64,000 nucleotides of DNA from Fuerstiella sp. (lineage in GTDB: Bacteria; Planctomycetota; Planctomycetia; Planctomycetales; Planctomycetaceae): contig JAQWOH010000016.1 of assembly GCA_029245955.1 (NCBI GenBank), positions 1 to 64,000 on the forward strand, read 5' to 3'. The position numbers and the translations under genes are program-made. Within the stretch, counting starts at the first letter, position 1; each line of letters opens with the position of its first letter. The notes under the pieces were generated by a model, which was not told the origin of the DNA, did no database searches, and was given only the letters and a program-made list of their open reading frames with translations. This document shows positions 1-9,454 of this stretch, piece after piece.

Positions 1-383
1 GGCCCCATCGGCGGATAGTTAAACGTATTATCCATGGCACTGGCTGAGCCACCAGTGGTCATCATCAGGTACAGAGGTGCCTGATCAAAATACGGCAGCA
101 GTGGCGGCAGACCACTCAGTCGCCCCCAGTTTCCGGTGTCGTTTCCGGTCCAACCGGTTCCGCCCTTACCAAAAACAAACGCTCCATACACATCATGATA
201 GTTGTGCAGTGCAAGTCCCAGTTGTTTCAGGTTGTTCTTACACTGAGTACGTCTGGCTGCTTCGCGAGCCTGCTGTACAGCGGGCAGCAGAAGCGCAATC
301 AGAATCGCGATGATCGCAATCACCACAAGCAATTCAATGAGAGTAAAACCAATCCGTTTTCCCAATCTTCGAGTTCGTAACAT
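1..383 (-). CDS. DUF1559 prepilin-type protein (C-terminus outside window)
   Basis: Only the first 127 codons are in the window. The start ATG is the complement of 381-383 and is preceded by a good ribosome binding site (TTAGGAG). The N-terminus carries the class III prepilin signal [20 protein letters not shown], followed by [20 protein letters not shown], the hallmark of planctomycete DUF1559 proteins. These are thought to be pilin/pseudopilin-like proteins processed at the G-F bond, with a long C-terminal globular domain. The family is massively expanded in planctomycetes and individual roles are unknown. A small lipoprotein gene lies 241 nt upstream on the same strand. The family call is secure; the specific function is not known. 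Confidence 0.93.
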   Translation of the reverse strand, partial: MLRTRRLGKRIGFTLIELLVVIAIIAILIALLLPAVQQAREAARRTQCKNNLKQLGLALHNYHDVYGAFVFGKGGTGWTGNDTGNWGRLSGLPPLLPYFDQAPLYLMMTTGGSASAMDNTFNYPPMG

Positions 384-624
384 CTAACGGCTCCTAATGA
401 GAGTAAAGAAAATACAATAGCACCAGGTCAAGCGCTCATCCGGGCAAGATAAAACTGATGCATACTTACGAGCTCAAATTGCTCGCCATTACGTTTTGCC
501 GGGCTTTTGCTGTTTTGACTTAATGTGTCGTTCGTTTCTGCAACTGAGTCGGCTGAGTCGTCCACTGGGGTATTGATACGGCAGTGCTTCCCACGCTGAA
601 TACCGTGTGGAAAAAGTGGCAACG

Positions 625-813
625 CTACTTTGCTCCGCCACCACCCGTCTGCCTTTCCATTTCTTCCTGCAGTTGCTTCTCAATTTCAGCTTCTTTCTGC
701 GCCGTTTTTGCAGCATCCACTTCGGGGATGTCTGAGTAGTCTGTTTCGCCACAGCCCGTCACGGCGAAAGTCGATGATGCGATAAAAAGTAACAAGGCAA
801 ACTGGCGTTTCAT
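625..813 (-). CDS. small putative lipoprotein (62 aa)
   Basis: The predicted 62-residue protein has a short signal peptide ending in a lipobox, VTGC, with Cys21 as the lipidation site. The mature part is charged and Lys/Glu/Gln rich (KEAEIEKQLQEEMERQ), probably a single helix, with a Gly-rich tail. It precedes a DUF1559 gene on the same strand. A comparable short lipoprotein follows the second DUF1559 gene in this window (16646-16813), so pairing of the two types is plausible. Membrane anchoring is inferred from the lipobox; no function can be assigned. Confidence 0.75.
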   Translation of the reverse strand: MKRQFALLLFIASSTFAVTGCGETDYSDIPEVDAAKTAQKEAEIEKQLQEEMERQTGGGGAK

Positions 814-885
814 GATGATGGTTTCCTTTTGCGTGGGAGGGAGAGTTCAACAGTCTGAGTTACAGGGAACATGCACAATTGATGC

Positions 886-1878
886 TTAACGCAGTCGTGC
901 AACCGACTCTCGTCGTTGCAGTTCGATGGGGAGCCTGGGGAGTTCATATGATTCGCCGTCAATCAGTTTGACCAGTGCAGCGGCACTGGCCATGCCCATT
1001 TCTACTGCGGGTTGTCTCATGGTTGTCAAAGGTGGTGTCATAAAGGCGGCTTCTGCCTGGTCATCGAAGCCAATTATCGAAACGTCTTCCGGAACACGGA
1101 TCCCGTGACGATGGAGCGCGAGTCTCGCTCCAAATGCAACCATATCGTTGGCCGCGAAGACTGCACTGAAGTGCGTGCTTTGCGCCAGCAGTGAATTCAC
1201 AGCCAGCACCCCTGACTGAGCGCTGAAATCGCCCGAATAAACCAGATTTGAATTCAATTCGATTCCCGCATCAGCCAGTGCTTTTGAGTATCCCTCGAAA
1301 CGCTGAACTGCGTCCGGATGATTCCTGATGCCATGGATCAGGGCGATCTCGCGATGACCAAAATCGATCAGATGCTTTGTGGCCCGATAACCAGCATCAA
1401 CGTTGTCGACATGGATGCACTGATTTTCCCAGTCGTCGAGTTCTCGGGCAACCACGATGGTTGGCAGTTGATCTCTGAGTTCATTAAGTTTGCTGACCGG
1501 TACATCACCGCCGATGAGAATCAAACCGTCAACCTTCCGCCCGACCAGTGTGCCGATCACCTCACGTTCGGTATTCTGCTTCCACTGACCGTCCGCAAAG
1601 ATCGGCGAGTAGCCCGTATCGGAGAGTCCGTCAATGACACCCTGGGACACCGAGTCGTAGAACGGACTACCAAAGTTTTGGGTCAGTACCCCGATCGTCA
1701 TGGATCGGCCACCAGCCAAACTTTGCGCCATGACGTTGGGCTGAAAGTTCAGCTCATTCATCGCGTCTTCAACTGCGATTCGTTTCTGTGTGGTGACCAG
1801 CGAACTGTTGTTCAGGACACGCGAAACGGTAGCCTTGGAGACGTTAGCAAGATCAGCGATATCCTGAATCGTAGCCAT
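886..1878 (-). CDS. LacI-family transcriptional regulator
   Basis: A 330-residue protein of typical LacI/GalR length. Residues 3-22 form the helix-turn-helix, with VSKATVSRVL as recognition helix region, followed by the hinge (NVMAQSLAGG). Residues about 60-330 form the periplasmic-binding-protein-like effector domain with characteristic stretches (IGVLTQNFGSPFY, HLIDFGHREIALI, SIIGFDDQ). It is transcribed divergently from a sugar symporter gene. Three LacI-type palindromes lie in the spacer, the nearest 31 nt upstream of its own start, which suggests repression of both the transporter operon and itself. The ligand is probably a sugar liberated from the polymer handled by the downstream genes; it cannot be read from sequence. 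Confidence 0.95.
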   Translation of the reverse strand: MATIQDIADLANVSKATVSRVLNNSSLVTTQKRIAVEDAMNELNFQPNVMAQSLAGGRSMTIGVLTQNFGSPFYDSVSQGVIDGLSDTGYSPIFADGQWKQNTEREVIGTLVGRKVDGLILIGGDVPVSKLNELRDQLPTIVVARELDDWENQCIHVDNVDAGYRATKHLIDFGHREIALIHGIRNHPDAVQRFEGYSKALADAGIELNSNLVYSGDFSAQSGVLAVNSLLAQSTHFSAVFAANDMVAFGARLALHRHGIRVPEDVSIIGFDDQAEAAFMTPPLTTMRQPAVEMGMASAAALVKLIDGESYELPRLPIELQRRESVARLR

Positions 1879-1908
1879 CAGAGTCTCAGAACTTCCCCAT
1901 AACCGACT

Positions 1909-1922
1909 TGAAAGCGTTTTCA
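1909..1922. promoter_or_regulatory. LacI-type operator 1 (TGAAAGCGTTTTCA)
   Basis: A 14-bp near-palindrome centred on CG, matching the general LacI/GalR operator pattern TGAAAnCGnTTTCA. It lies 31 nt upstream of the regulator start codon, a position suited to autoregulation. It shares TGAAAGCG with two more sites in the same spacer. Confidence 0.7.
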
Positions 1923-1960
1923 GTTACCCCGCCCTCTGGGATTCAGAATATACCGGAAAA

Positions 1961-1974
1961 TGAAAGCGGTTCCA
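1961..1974. promoter_or_regulatory. LacI-type operator 2 (TGAAAGCGGTTCCA)
   Basis: Second copy of the 14-bp site, with one mismatch to the perfect arm (TTCCA instead of TTTCA). It ends eight nt before a TTGACA hexamer at 1983-1988 that could be the -35 box of the rightward (symporter) promoter. Confidence 0.7.
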
Positions 1975-1982
1975 GTACAGTG

Positions 1983-1988
1983 TTGACA
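1983..1988 (+). promoter_or_regulatory. candidate -35 box (TTGACA) for the sugar locus
   Basis: A consensus TTGACA hexamer on the plus strand, flanked by operators 2 and 3. The hexamer 17 nt downstream is only AAACTA, a weak -10, so the promoter call rests mostly on the -35 and on the operator arrangement. The resulting leader to the symporter start would be about 500 nt. Confidence 0.35.
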
Positions 1989-2022
1989 AATGTATAGAAT
2001 ATGGCAAACTAAAGATCGATAA

Positions 2023-2036
2023 TGAAAGCGGTTTCA
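2023..2036. promoter_or_regulatory. LacI-type operator 3 (TGAAAGCGGTTTCA)
   Basis: The best-matching palindrome of the three; its reverse complement differs only at the two inner bases (TGAAACCGCTTTCA). It lies just downstream of the candidate rightward promoter, where repressor binding would block initiation or elongation. Operators 2 and 3 are 62 bp apart, about six helical turns, compatible with cooperative binding or looping. Confidence 0.75.
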
Positions 2037-2040
2037 ATGC

Positions 2041-2537
2041 TGTATCTGCCACGGACGTGATGGTTCTTCATGATTTAATGCCCTTCTGTAGGGAGGGCTG
2101 ACAATTTGCTTCGGTGGGTCATTGAGTTCCATTTATGAGCTTCCCCAATTCCCCTCTATTGGCTTCCGAAAATCGTGCCCTCGAGGAGCGTATCTCGGTT
2201 GACCGGATACCTGACTGTTCCCGCGGCGTGCTGGTCCACAATTCTCAGGCGGCCGCTCAGCCCGCGACGGTGGTCGCGCTGGGCATGGTCTCACGACTGC
2301 CGGGGATCAGTCGCCTTCTGTCCCGAATGTTTGACGGAATCTCTGACCCATGATGGAAACATGTCGGACAACACATGTTCGCGGTCCGGAAGGGACACCA
2401 TGCTTATTTCGGGCGGCAGTCTGTTCTGAGGTGCAATTCGTGTTCCGGATCCCCGCTTCCAGTGGTTTGACACCGGTTTTGGAATCAGTTTAGAACCGGC
2501 GCCCTTCGAGAGATGCGCTCAATTAAAGAAGACACTT
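2041..2537. other. untranslated leader/spacer before the sugar symporter
   Basis: About 500 nt between the operator cluster and the symporter start. Short open frames here (for example 2135-2353) have no recognisable composition or ribosome binding site and I do not regard them as genes. No clear riboswitch or terminator fold was recognised by eye. Confidence 0.4.
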
Positions 2538-3974
2538 ATGACTGAATCATCCGTCACTAAGGTGCCGTTCGGGCAAAAGCTGGCCTTCGGCTTTGGAATG
2601 CTGGCTAATCAGATGTTTCCAGCCGCTCTCGGTGTGTTCCTGGTCGTCCTCGTCAAGGATCTCGGTTTTTCCCCGCTTGCCTGGGGCTTCATCTACTTCG
2701 CCCCCCGATTGTTCGACGCTGTCACTGATCCGATTATGGGGTTCATCTCGGACAACACGAGATCCAGATGGGGCAGGCGTCGGCAGTACGTTTTCGTTGG
2801 AGGTCTGATCCTGGGTGTTGCGTATGTGGCCATGTGGCAACTGTATCGGGAAAACAGTCTGACCTACAACTTTACCTATTTCATGGGCTGGTCGCTGGTT
2901 TTCTACCTGGGACTGACGATTTTCAGTGTCCCCTATGTAGCCATGGGGTACGAGATGAGCGAGGACTTCAATGAGCGAACCACTATCATGGCTGTCGCTC
3001 AGTTCATCGGGCAATGGGCGTGGGTGATTGCGCCTTGGTTCTGGGTTATTCTCTATGACAAAGACTGGTTTCCTAATCCTGCGGGCGACAGTGCAGCACC
3101 TGATATGGGAGTCAGGTACCTGGCCGTCTGGGTAGCGATTCCGTGCACGCTTTCTGCCCTGGTGCCGGCAATCTTTATTAAAAGCAAATCGACGTTGGAT
3201 CGCGAAGACTTTGAACCTGTCAATATAGAGTCGATCGGAAACAGCCTCAAGAAGATTTGCAAGTCAACGATTGAGGCTTTTTCTATTCCTCAATTTCGCA
3301 AGCTGGCTTTTGCCACTTTCCTGATCTTCAATTCTTTTAACATTATCGCGACGTTCACATTCTTCATCATCGTTTACCACTTGTTTGACGGAGATGCCGA
3401 AGCGGCGGGAGTTTGGCCCGCGTTGCACGGCTGTGTGGGGGCACTGATCACAACCTTTCTGGTCATTCCGGTGGTCGCAGCGATGGCGGAGAAGATCGGC
3501 AAGAAGACGACATTTATTGTTTCGCAGTCCATCTCGATCATCGGCTATATCCTGTTCTGGTTCCTGTTTGTTCCGGGCAAGCCCTATCTGTTCCTGTATG
3601 TGTTGCCGTTCCATTCGTTTGGAATCGGAGGACTGTTCACACTGATGATGTCAATGACCGCCGATGTGTGCGATGTTGATGAACTGAACACCGGCAAACG
3701 TCGTGAAGGAATTCTGGGGGCGGTCTATTGGTGGACGGTGAAGTTCGGACATGCTTTCGCTGGACTGCTGGCCGGTCTCATCATGTGGCTTGTGGATTTT
3801 GACCCGGATGCGGCCACGCAGTCTTCAATCACCGGACTGCGTTGGGCCTACTCAGTGCTGCCGATCATCGGAGTCGTGGGCGCAATCTGGATCATGCGGG
3901 ACTACGACATCTCCGAGAAGCAGGCGGCTGAGGTTCGCGAGAAACTCGCCGACCGGAAGTCCGTCTCTGCTTAG
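2538..3974 (+). CDS. GPH-type sugar:cation symporter (MFS)
   Basis: A 478-residue membrane protein with about twelve hydrophobic segments. The cytoplasmic loop motif DPIMGFISDNTRSRWGRRR at residues 64-82 is diagnostic for the glycoside-pentoside-hexuronide:cation symporter family (MelB/XynP-like, MFS_2). Such carriers import glycosides or short oligosaccharides with Na+ or H+. It is the first gene of a plus-strand run with a GH94-like protein and a secreted glycosidase and is divergent from a LacI regulator, so it probably imports the oligosaccharide that the next gene's product cleaves. An AAAGAAG sequence lies upstream of the ATG. Substrate is unknown. Confidence 0.92.
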   Translation: MTESSVTKVPFGQKLAFGFGMLANQMFPAALGVFLVVLVKDLGFSPLAWGFIYFAPRLFDAVTDPIMGFISDNTRSRWGRRRQYVFVGGLILGVAYVAMWQLYRENSLTYNFTYFMGWSLVFYLGLTIFSVPYVAMGYEMSEDFNERTTIMAVAQFIGQWAWVIAPWFWVILYDKDWFPNPAGDSAAPDMGVRYLAVWVAIPCTLSALVPAIFIKSKSTLDREDFEPVNIESIGNSLKKICKSTIEAFSIPQFRKLAFATFLIFNSFNIIATFTFFIIVYHLFDGDAEAAGVWPALHGCVGALITTFLVIPVVAAMAEKIGKKTTFIVSQSISIIGYILFWFLFVPGKPYLFLYVLPFHSFGIGGLFTLMMSMTADVCDVDELNTGKRREGILGAVYWWTVKFGHAFAGLLAGLIMWLVDFDPDAATQSSITGLRWAYSVLPIIGVVGAIWIMRDYDISEKQAAEVREKLADRKSVSA

Positions 3975-4063
3975 CTCGCAGTGGTGGGCTTCCAGCTGTA
4001 ACTGAGGTCCCCCTCGCACAATGCGTCGGCTGCCAACACTCACTCTCGAGTACGGAAACATAT

Positions 4064-7000
4064 ATGACGAAACGAATCCCACCCGAAGTCATCGGCGAGT
4101 ACGTCGACTTCGAGGGTGAACAGTATTATCGCATCATCAACAGTCACCTGATGCCGGACTTCTTCATGTCGGTGGTGGGCGCCAGCGATCATTGGATGTT
4201 TATATCCAGCAACGGAGCACTGACGGCAGGACGCCGCAACGCTGACCAGGCTCTCTTTCCTTATGCATGTGACGATAAAATTTCAGCCGCTCGTGGTGAA
4301 ACCGGCTGTATTACCCTGCTTCGAGTCATGCCACCGGAACAGGACGCGATTAACGGCCCGTTATGGGAACCCTTCGGTGTCCACGACGCAGCCACGGGAC
4401 GTATTCGCCGCAATCTGTACAAGACGCCACTGGGAAACAAATTGGTGTTTGAGGAGATCAACGAGGCTCTTGAACTGACGTTCCGTTACCGCTGGACGTT
4501 CAGTGAGAAGTTCGGCTTCGTCCGCAGTTGTCGCCTGACAAACACGGCTGAGAAACCGTGCTCCCTGGAATTGCTCGATGGGGTCAGAAACATTCTGCCG
4601 TATGGTATCAGTAACGAGTTTCAGATGCGGTTCAGCAACCTGGGCAACGCCTATAAGAAAAATGAACTGATTTCGGGCTCAGACCTTGGTGTGTTCTACC
4701 TCAGTTCTGTCCCCACGGACCGGGCCGAAGCCTCTGAAGGACTGAGGGCGACGACCATATGGCAGACCGGCCTTGTGCCCACCTTCACATTACTGTCTGC
4801 GGATCAACTGCGGTGTTTTCGGGCGGGCAAGACACTGCAGACCGAAGCCGATGTCAGAGGGAAAGCGGGCGCATATCTTCTGAATCAGGGGATCGAACTT
4901 GGGCCTGGTGAGAACCTTGAATGGCATATTGTTGCGGAACTGGCCCAGGATCATTCCGCTGTTATCGGACTGGACGACTGGTTGCAGCGGACATCGGTTC
5001 CGGCAGCAAAGCTCGCAGATGACATACAGGCCGGTGAACATAAACTGCTCCACATTGTCTCAACCTCTGATGCTGTGCAGTTCGGTTCCAATCGTCGGCG
5101 GACCAACAGACATCTTTCCAACACTGTATTCAATGCTATGCGTGGCGGGCTTCCGCTGGAGAATTATCGTGTTTCTACAGAAGACTTTTCTGAACACGTG
5201 ACAAACTTCAATCGTCAGCTCTACCAGAAACATGAGTCATTTCTGACAGATCTTCCGAGCGTTCAGAACCTTGCGGAACTGCGAGATGCCGTTGCTAAGC
5301 TGAACGACCCGGACCTGACGCGGTTGGGCATGGAATACCTGCCCTTTGCGTTCAGTCGACGTCATGGTGACCCGACTCGTCCCTGGAATCACTTTTCCAT
5401 CGATCTTTACGCCGCGAACGGTCGAACCAATCTGAATTATCAGGGGAACTGGAGGGACATTTTTCAGAACTGGGAGGCAGTGGGTTTGTCCTTTCCGGAG
5501 TTCATCACGTCGATGATTTGTCGTTTTGTGAATGCGACCACGGCGGACGGCTACAACCCCTACCGCGTTTCGAAAGACGGATTCGAATGGGAAGAACCTT
5601 TGCCGGGTGACCCATGGGCCAACATTGGCTACTGGGGCGATCATCAGATTATCTATCTGCTGAAGTTGCTGGAGTGGAGTCGTCGGTTTCACCCGGAACG
5701 CCTGGGCCGGCTGCTCAACTCACCAGCCTTCGTGCATGCCAACGTTCCGTACCGCATCAAAGACTACGAACAGATTCGGAAGGACGTTCGCGACACCATC
5801 GTCTTTGACTCAAAGTTGTCCGCCACGATCAACGAACGCGTGGCACGTCTGGGAGCCGACGGAAAACTGCTGCGGAATCAACAGGATCAGATCCAGTACG
5901 TTACGCTGATGGAAAAACTGCTGACACTGTCACTGGCGAAACTGTCTAACTTTGTTCCCAACGGCGGCATCTGGCTGAATACGCAACGCCCGGAATGGAA
6001 TGATGCCAACAATGCACTCGTCGGCAACGGCCTGTCCATGGTCACGGCATGCTACCTGCATCGTTGGTTCAAGTTCCTGCATGACTGGGTTTCAGACAGT
6101 GCGGACGAATCATTTGCGGTCTCGCAGGAGGTGGCCGTTTTCTTCCGGCGAATCAACGGCATCCTTCAAGCAGACACGGGCTCACTGTATGGTGACACGA
6201 CATCAGATCATCGAATTAAGATGGTGGAAGGACTGTCAAAATCCGGAAGTGAATATCGAACCGGACTTTACGCTGACAGCCTGAGCGGGCAAAAGACCGT
6301 TCTTGCGCGACAGGAGTGCCTGGAACTCTTCCAGGCGGCCCGCCGACACATCGAAACGACCATCCGAAACAACAAACGCCCCGACGGACTGTACCACACC
6401 TACAACCTGCTGAACTGGCGGGACGGCGGCGTTAAGGTTGAACACCTTTATGAAATGCTCGAAGGTCAGGTCGCCGCACTCAGTTCAGGACTGCTGACGG
6501 CGACCGAGTCCGTGCAACTTCTCGGCGCCCTGCGAGACAGCGCACTATATCGTCGTAACCAAGACAGCTATCTGCTCTATCCGGATCGACAACTGCCCCG
6601 ATTTCTGGATAAGAATCAGCTGGGCAGTGAGGATGTAAACGCCAGTCCCTTGCTGCAGGCTCTTCTTGAGGAGGGCGACGAAAGCATTGTCACGCGTGAC
6701 GTCCGTGGCGGTGTTCACTTCAACGGCGAATTTCGAAACTCGGCAGATCTGCGGTCGGCACTCGATAGTTTGGGTTCGGAGTACAAAGTCGTTGTCCAGA
6801 GCTGGGGCGCAGAACTGTGCGGAAGGTTCGATGAAATTTTCGGCCATCGGCAGTTTACGGGGCGGTCCGGAACGTTCTTTGCCTATGAAGGACTGGGCTC
6901 GATCTATTGGCACATGGTTTCCAAGTTGTGTCTGGCGGTTTCGGAAACTTATTTCTGTGCTCTTCGGCAGGGCGCCTCGCAGAGCACAATCGATTCGCTT

Positions 7001-7504
7001 CGGTCGCATTATGAAGCCATCAGAAGGGGCATTGGCTCCGAGAAATCTCCGCTGAAATACGGCGGATTTCCTTCCGATTCGTATTCCCATACACCAGAGA
7101 ACGCTGGCGTGAAGCAACCGGGAATGACCGGTCAGGTCAAGGAAGACATCCTGGCTCGGTTCTCCGAAATCGGCATTCATATCGACAACGGCTGTGTGTG
7201 CTTTCGTCTGGAGCTGTTTGATCGCCGGGAACTTGTCAACGAAGCAAGTACGTTCAACTTCTTTGATCTTGCAGGAGAATACCGCACGATTCAGGTTCCG
7301 GAAAATGGCTTTGGATTCACCCTGTTTCAGGTTCCCTTCATCTATCAATCAGGCAACGAGGATGCGATCTGTATCCGGTTCGCAGACGGAAGTCAGCGAG
7401 CGTTTGACGGTCGCCGAATCGATCAGGTTGTAAGCCGACAGCTTTTTTCACGTTCCGGGGCAATTACCGCGGTTGAATGCCGGTTCGCATCACTTCGTAA
7501 TTGA
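4064..7504 (+). CDS. large GH94-like putative glycoside phosphorylase
   Basis: A 1146-residue protein without signal peptide, so cytoplasmic. It has the organisation expected of the inverting disaccharide/oligosaccharide phosphorylase group: an N-terminal beta-rich region (SSNGALTAGRRNADQALFPY), then a helical (alpha/alpha)6 part. The segment RPEWNDANNALVG (Asp647) matches the WND catalytic-acid motif of GH94 (DWNDGMN). The length exceeds typical GH94 enzymes (about 800 residues) and is closer to the long GH149-type beta-1,3-glucan phosphorylases. Placed between an importer and a secreted glycosidase, it may phosphorolyse the imported oligosaccharide. The family relation is a motif-level inference; substrate is unknown. 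The start is 89 nt after the symporter stop, so co-transcription is likely. Confidence 0.65.
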   Translation: MTKRIPPEVIGEYVDFEGEQYYRIINSHLMPDFFMSVVGASDHWMFISSNGALTAGRRNADQALFPYACDDKISAARGETGCITLLRVMPPEQDAINGPLWEPFGVHDAATGRIRRNLYKTPLGNKLVFEEINEALELTFRYRWTFSEKFGFVRSCRLTNTAEKPCSLELLDGVRNILPYGISNEFQMRFSNLGNAYKKNELISGSDLGVFYLSSVPTDRAEASEGLRATTIWQTGLVPTFTLLSADQLRCFRAGKTLQTEADVRGKAGAYLLNQGIELGPGENLEWHIVAELAQDHSAVIGLDDWLQRTSVPAAKLADDIQAGEHKLLHIVSTSDAVQFGSNRRRTNRHLSNTVFNAMRGGLPLENYRVSTEDFSEHVTNFNRQLYQKHESFLTDLPSVQNLAELRDAVAKLNDPDLTRLGMEYLPFAFSRRHGDPTRPWNHFSIDLYAANGRTNLNYQGNWRDIFQNWEAVGLSFPEFITSMICRFVNATTADGYNPYRVSKDGFEWEEPLPGDPWANIGYWGDHQIIYLLKLLEWSRRFHPERLGRLLNSPAFVHANVPYRIKDYEQIRKDVRDTIVFDSKLSATINERVARLGADGKLLRNQQDQIQYVTLMEKLLTLSLAKLSNFVPNGGIWLNTQRPEWNDANNALVGNGLSMVTACYLHRWFKFLHDWVSDSADESFAVSQEVAVFFRRINGILQADTGSLYGDTTSDHRIKMVEGLSKSGSEYRTGLYADSLSGQKTVLARQECLELFQAARRHIETTIRNNKRPDGLYHTYNLLNWRDGGVKVEHLYEMLEGQVAALSSGLLTATESVQLLGALRDSALYRRNQDSYLLYPDRQLPRFLDKNQLGSEDVNASPLLQALLEEGDESIVTRDVRGGVHFNGEFRNSADLRSALDSLGSEYKVVVQSWGAELCGRFDEIFGHRQFTGRSGTFFAYEGLGSIYWHMVSKLCLAVSETYFCALRQGASQSTIDSLRSHYEAIRRGIGSEKSPLKYGGFPSDSYSHTPENAGVKQPGMTGQVKEDILARFSEIGIHIDNGCVCFRLELFDRRELVNEASTFNFFDLAGEYRTIQVPENGFGFTLFQVPFIYQSGNEDAICIRFADGSQRAFDGRRIDQVVSRQLFSRSGAITAVECRFASLRN

Positions 7505-7645
7505 GCGATGTTTGCCGTCAATACCGCTGTCCGATGTCGAATGACTCAACCGGGTTGCATGAGCGATAGAGCGTAGTTCCCAATCACTTAATGGCTGAAG
7601 CCTCATAATCTTCGGATTACCTCTTTTTATTCGTAAGGAATTTCC

Positions 7646-9454
7646 GTGAACAGATTGTCCCCCCATCTTACGGCATACATCGCTGTCGTCGCTTTGTCTG
7701 TCAGTGGTCTTTCATATGCTTCGGCCCGATCGCGGGTTGCCGTGACGGGGCAAAGTGGCAGTTTTCAGCTCGTTCGTGAAGGTCGACCGTACAGTATCAG
7801 GGGCGTGGGGGGCGACACTCATCTTGCGGAACTGGTGACGGCCGGGGGAAACTCAATTCGTACATGGGGTGTTGAGCAGCTTGAGAAAACTCTGGATGAA
7901 GCCCGGAAGCACGGGTTGACGGTGTGTGCGGGACTGTGGCTGGGCCACGAACGACACGGATTCAATTACCATGACAAGGCGGCTGTGCAGAAACAGCTTG
8001 AAGCATCGTTGGCCGCCGTTCACAAGTACAAGGATCACCCGGCCCTGTTGATGTGGGGCGTCGGCAATGAGATGGAGGGCGAAGGCACTACGCCAGCCAT
8101 CTGGGAAGCCGTGAACGACATCGCTCGTGAGATTAAGCGCATCGACCCCGATCATCCGACCATGACTGTGGTGGCTGAACTGGGAGAAAATGAGGTCAAA
8201 ATCAGGAACCTCGATCGCTATTGTCCGGATATCGACATCATCGGAGTGAATTCCTATGGAGGTATTTCGACATTGGCGGCACGTTACAGGAATGCAGGCG
8301 TCACGAAGCCGTATATTGTCACCGAACATGGCCCCATGGGGCCGTGGGAGACCGCGAAAACGTCATGGAATTCACCCGTTGAAGCCACGAGTACAGAAAA
8401 GGGACTGGCGTTCAGCCGTGGTTATCAATCCGCCGTACTGAAACAGTCCGGGCTTTGTCTCGGGTCTTATGCTTTTCTATGGGGACACAAACAGGAAACA
8501 ACTGCGACGTGGTTTGGCATGTTTCTTTCCGACGGCGCGCGTCTGGCTGCTGTCGATGCTATGACGGAAGCCTGGACAGGTTCACCCCCGGACAACGTTT
8601 GCCCCCGGATCGCATCCCTGACACTTAACAGGACAGCCAATCTGAAGCCCGGCAGCACAATTAATGCCGCTGTCGTCGCGACTGATCCGGAATCCGATAA
8701 GCTGACGATTAAGTGGGTCCTGCGGTCTGACTCGTTGACGATTGGCACCGGCGGCGATGCCCAGAAAAACGAAGTGACCGTTGATAACTCAGTGCAGGCA
8801 AATGGCGACAGCGCAGTGGTCACTGTGCCGAAAGTCAAAGGCGGCTATCGTCTGTTTGTTTATGTGTATGATGGTCAGGGCGGTGCTGCTGTGGCCAACG
8901 TGCCTCTGTACGTTGATGGCTCCGTCACTATGGCTGCACCGCAAGTCAAATTGCCATTCGCGGTATACGCCGACGATTCCCGTCAAACGATATATGTCCC
9001 ATCGGGCTATATGGGAAATGCTGCCGCTGTGAAGATGAAATTTGACAGCCCCAACCACCCTCATAGTGGAAAAACCTGTCTTCAGGCAGAATACCAGACC
9101 GGTGCTGACTGGGGCGGAGTGCTCTGGCAGTCACCGGCCAACGACTGGGACGGTCAGAAGCCTGGTGGCGCAGATCTCACGGGGGCAACTCATCTTGAGT
9201 TCTGGGTGCGTGGCGCCAAAGGTGGTGAAACGGTGAACTTTGTCTTAGGTGTCCTGGACGGAAACCAGCTTTACCGCGACACAGCCAAAGGTGAACTCAA
9301 GGACGTGAAACTTACGAACCAATGGAAAAAAATGACGATCTCCCTGAAAGGTCACGATCTCAGCCGGATCAAGACGGGCTTCGGTTGGTCACTCGCTGGT
9401 CAGGGCAGCCCCGTCACGTTCTTTCTGGATGACATCCGTTACGTAGCTCGTTAG
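7646..9454 (+). CDS. secreted clan GH-A glycosidase with C-terminal carbohydrate-binding-like domain
   Basis: A 602-residue protein starting at GTG, with AAGGAA five nt upstream. It has a signal peptide (about residues 1-27). Residues about 35-310 resemble the GH2/GH5-type TIM barrel: GVGNEMEGEG supplies the acid/base Glu142 and VTEHGPMG the nucleophile Glu227, the expected spacing for clan GH-A. Residues about 320-425 look like a PKD/Ig-like beta domain (DPESDKLTIKWVL), and about 440-602 like a jelly-roll carbohydrate-binding module ending in FFLDDIRY. It would act in the periplasm or outside the cell, releasing oligosaccharides for the upstream symporter. The exact GH family and polymer are not determined; a beta-glucan is one possibility. 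Confidence 0.82.
   Translation: MNRLSPHLTAYIAVVALSVSGLSYASARSRVAVTGQSGSFQLVREGRPYSIRGVGGDTHLAELVTAGGNSIRTWGVEQLEKTLDEARKHGLTVCAGLWLGHERHGFNYHDKAAVQKQLEASLAAVHKYKDHPALLMWGVGNEMEGEGTTPAIWEAVNDIAREIKRIDPDHPTMTVVAELGENEVKIRNLDRYCPDIDIIGVNSYGGISTLAARYRNAGVTKPYIVTEHGPMGPWETAKTSWNSPVEATSTEKGLAFSRGYQSAVLKQSGLCLGSYAFLWGHKQETTATWFGMFLSDGARLAAVDAMTEAWTGSPPDNVCPRIASLTLNRTANLKPGSTINAAVVATDPESDKLTIKWVLRSDSLTIGTGGDAQKNEVTVDNSVQANGDSAVVTVPKVKGGYRLFVYVYDGQGGAAVANVPLYVDGSVTMAAPQVKLPFAVYADDSRQTIYVPSGYMGNAAAVKMKFDSPNHPHSGKTCLQAEYQTGADWGGVLWQSPANDWDGQKPGGADLTGATHLEFWVRGAKGGETVNFVLGVLDGNQLYRDTAKGELKDVKLTNQWKKMTISLKGHDLSRIKTGFGWSLAGQGSPVTFFLDDIRYVAR

Noticed and set aside
2135..2429. Two overlapping plus-strand open frames between the operators and the symporter gene
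   Set aside because: No ribosome binding site, no recognisable domain, mutually overlapping, and Arg/Ser/Cys-rich composition typical of non-coding frames.
6545..7348. 267-codon minus-strand open frame inside the GH94-like gene
   Set aside because: Antisense shadow of a strongly supported gene, with no recognisable family.
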